A DNA stretch of 7,960 nucleotides from an uncultured Bacillota bacterium. GTDB taxonomy: Bacteria > Bacillota > Clostridia > UBA1381. The notes below the pieces were generated by a model. The model saw only the letters and a list, made by a program, of their open reading frames with translations. It was not told the origin of the DNA and searched no databases. Shown in pieces: positions 6,730 through 7,960 of this stretch. The translations under genes and the position numbers were made by a program. Each line of letters opens with the position of its first letter. Within the stretch, counting starts at the first letter, position 1. The stretch is from assembly GCA_949297205.1 (NCBI GenBank), contig CASFSH010000048.1:1-7960 (forward strand), given 5' to 3'.

Positions 6730-7758
6730 TTACCATATATTCAGTATATGTTGCATAGCAAGACTTATTCCTATAATGCCTATCCAACAGCAAAATCCCA
6801 TAATAATGGGTTTTCCGCCTGTTTTAACTAATTTTACAATATTTGTGTTTAATCCTATGGCACTCATTGCAAGAACTATGAAAAACTTACTCAGTGTTTT
6901 TAACGGTGTAAAGAAATCAGCCGATACTCCGAAATTTACGCTTACAGTAGTTATAACAGATGCAAGTACAAAGTATATAATGAAAAACGGGAATATTTTT
7001 TTGAAATCAACCTTTTTTCCGTCTGTTTGTGCTTTGCGTGTTCTTATAAATGCGAGTACAAGTGTAATAGGTATTATAGCAAGAGTTCGAGTAAGCTTAA
7101 CCGTTACAGCTTTATCAAGCGTTGCTGAACCTAAATTATACAATGTATCCCATGTTGATGCAGCCGCTGTTACGGATGAAGTATCATTTATTGCAGTACC
7201 TGCAAATATACCGAATGCTTCTCCGCTGTTTGTTGCAAACCCAAGCATTGCACCGAATGCCGGGAAAAGTACTGCCGCAAGTACATTGAAGAAAAATATA
7301 ACCGATATTGCCTGTGCGACTTCTTCATCATCGGCATCGATAACAGGAGCAGTCGCCGCAATTGCCGAACCGCCGCATATGGAAGAACCCACACCTACAA
7401 GGGTAGATATTTTTGAAGGAATTTTCATTACTTTATGTAATATAAATGCTATTATCAAAGAAACGGAAATTGTACTTAATATAATAGGTAAAGATTGTTT
7501 TCCGGTTTCCAATATAACCGATAAATTCAGTCCGAAACCTAAAAGTACCACTGCATACTGTAATATTTTTTTTGAAGTAAATGTAATTCCGTCCTGAAAG
7601 GGCGTTTTATTTTTTATTATCAGTGATAAAATCATACCGATGATTATTGCAAAAACAGGTCCTCCTATAATCGGGAACATATTTCCCAAAATCCAGCACG
7701 GTATAGATATTATAAGACAAAGTAAAAATCCCTTCCAGCTTTTTTTAATAAAATTCAT
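6730..7758 (-). CDS. YeiH-family membrane protein, putative sulfate exporter (UPF0324)
   Basis: Polytopic inner-membrane protein of 342 residues, the normal length for this family. It is widely annotated as a putative sulfate exporter, though the substrate is poorly established. About ten to eleven hydrophobic helices are visible, starting at about 10-30. Family landmarks are LLGFGLNL at 72-79; GVGSSICGGSAIAATAPVI at 122-140, followed by the acidic DADDEE at 141-146; FAGTAINDTSSVTAAA at 185-200; and AMSAIGLNT at 297-305. The two Gly/Ser/Ala-rich re-entrant-like segments resemble a transport core. It is the first gene of the minus-strand group: AGGAAGG (7764-7770) lies 5 bases before the ATG, and a strong promoter is about 28 bases upstream of the start. 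Neighbouring ccdA, TlpA-like and bcp genes suggest a link to sulfur or thiol stress, by inference only. Confidence 0.88.
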   Translation of the reverse strand: MNFIKKSWKGFLLCLIISIPCWILGNMFPIIGGPVFAIIIGMILSLIIKNKTPFQDGITFTSKKILQYAVVLLGFGLNLSVILETGKQSLPIILSTISVSLIIAFILHKVMKIPSKISTLVGVGSSICGGSAIAATAPVIDADDEEVAQAISVIFFFNVLAAVLFPAFGAMLGFATNSGEAFGIFAGTAINDTSSVTAAASTWDTLYNLGSATLDKAVTVKLTRTLAIIPITLVLAFIRTRKAQTDGKKVDFKKIFPFFIIYFVLASVITTVSVNFGVSADFFTPLKTLSKFFIVLAMSAIGLNTNIVKLVKTGGKPIIMGFCCWIGIIGISLAMQHILNIW

Positions 7759-7792
7759 TTAAACCTTCCTTTTTTCTATAATTTTCTACATT

Positions 7793-7821
7793 ATTTTATC
7801 ATTTAAAAAGAATTGTGTCAA
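7793..7821 (-). promoter_or_regulatory. Strong sigma-A-type promoter of the minus-strand operon
   Basis: On the minus strand, TTGACA (7816-7821) is an exact -35 match. A 17-base spacer leads to TAAAAT (7793-7798), 5 of 6 to the -10 consensus. The start of transcription would fall near 7786, giving a leader of about 28 bases before the YeiH-like gene. This is the best promoter in the window and probably drives the five-gene group. Confidence 0.85.
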
Positions 7822-7838
7822 TAGAATTAAAAATACAT

Positions 7839-7850
7839 ATTTTATAAAAT
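7839..7850. promoter_or_regulatory. AT-only palindrome upstream of the operon promoter
   Basis: ATTTTATAAAAT is a perfect 12-bp palindrome. With flanking ACAT and GT it reads as an imperfect 18-bp dyad. It lies 17 bases beyond the -35 box, centred near -58 relative to the predicted start, where an activator could bind. In such AT-rich sequence it may be chance. I see no match to Rex, PerR or Fur box patterns. Confidence 0.25.
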
Positions 7851-7914
7851 GTTTATATTAATAAATCTTACAATTAGAAACACATAAATTTATATGAATG
7901 CTTAACAAAATATT

Positions 7915-7947
7915 AAAAAACAGCAGCCTGATGACAACTGCTTGCTG
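7915..7947 (-). terminator. Rho-independent terminator of a minus-strand gene beyond the right edge
   Basis: On the minus strand, CAGCAAGC (7940-7947) pairs with GCTGCTG (7921-7927) as a 7-bp stem with one bulged A and a 12-base loop. A run of six T (7915-7920) and further T-rich sequence follow. No gene in the window ends here on this strand, so it most likely ends a gene located to the right. About 70 bases of AT-rich sequence without a recognisable gene lie between it and the promoter. Confidence 0.75.
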
Positions 7948-7960
7948 CAAAATTTCATTT

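Noticed and set aside
6776..7597. Long open frame of 273 codons on the plus strand, opposite the YeiH-like gene
   Set aside because: It lies entirely antisense to a gene with clear family motifs, its translation shows no recognisable domain, and no Shine-Dalgarno site precedes it. It is a by-product of the codon use of the real gene.
7901..7916. TTAACAA-like half site as a Rex operator
   Set aside because: Only one half of the dyad is present, it lies next to a terminator rather than near a promoter, and such words are common in AT-rich sequence.

Overview
The window is AT-rich (by eye roughly one third G+C). Its genes are tightly packed, its Shine-Dalgarno sites are strong (GGAGG type), and its protein families point to a Gram-positive anaerobe of the Clostridia. 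The best taxonomic hints are the galactokinase subtype with the sugar-site motif GRTEIGGNHTDHQ, the long form of 2-isopropylmalate synthase, and a short EPSP synthase. I cannot name a genus. I see no phage, transposon, CRISPR, tRNA or rRNA sequence, and no stretch over about 200 bases lacks a gene.

Left half, plus strand (1-4164): the 3' part of a galactokinase gene (galK, cut by the left edge) and aroA (EPSP synthase, shikimate pathway) lie 36 bases apart and look co-transcribed. A rho-independent terminator follows aroA. Next comes leuA (2-isopropylmalate synthase, first committed step to leucine), with only a weak promoter candidate. These are housekeeping sugar and amino-acid genes.

Middle (4165-4222): a perfect 13-bp inverted repeat with T-rich flanks on both sides separates the two converging gene groups and can stop transcription from both directions.

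Right half, minus strand (4223-7758, read right to left): a strong promoter (exact TTGACA, 17-base spacer, TAAAAT) drives a YeiH-type 'putative sulfate exporter' membrane protein. It is followed by ccdA (membrane thiol-electron carrier), a membrane-anchored TlpA/ResA-like thioredoxin, a Bcp-type peroxiredoxin, and a small P-loop kinase-like ATPase. CcdA and the TlpA-like protein make a standard pair that carries reducing power from cytoplasmic thioredoxin to the outer face of the membrane, and Bcp removes peroxides inside the cell. The group therefore reads as a thiol-redox and possibly sulfur-handling operon. The P-loop gene is separated from bcp by 153 bases. That gap holds a promoter candidate and a nested, multi-helix inverted repeat that could be a structured mRNA leader; this is the least explained element of the window. 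At the far right, a terminator on the minus strand ends a gene that lies outside the window.
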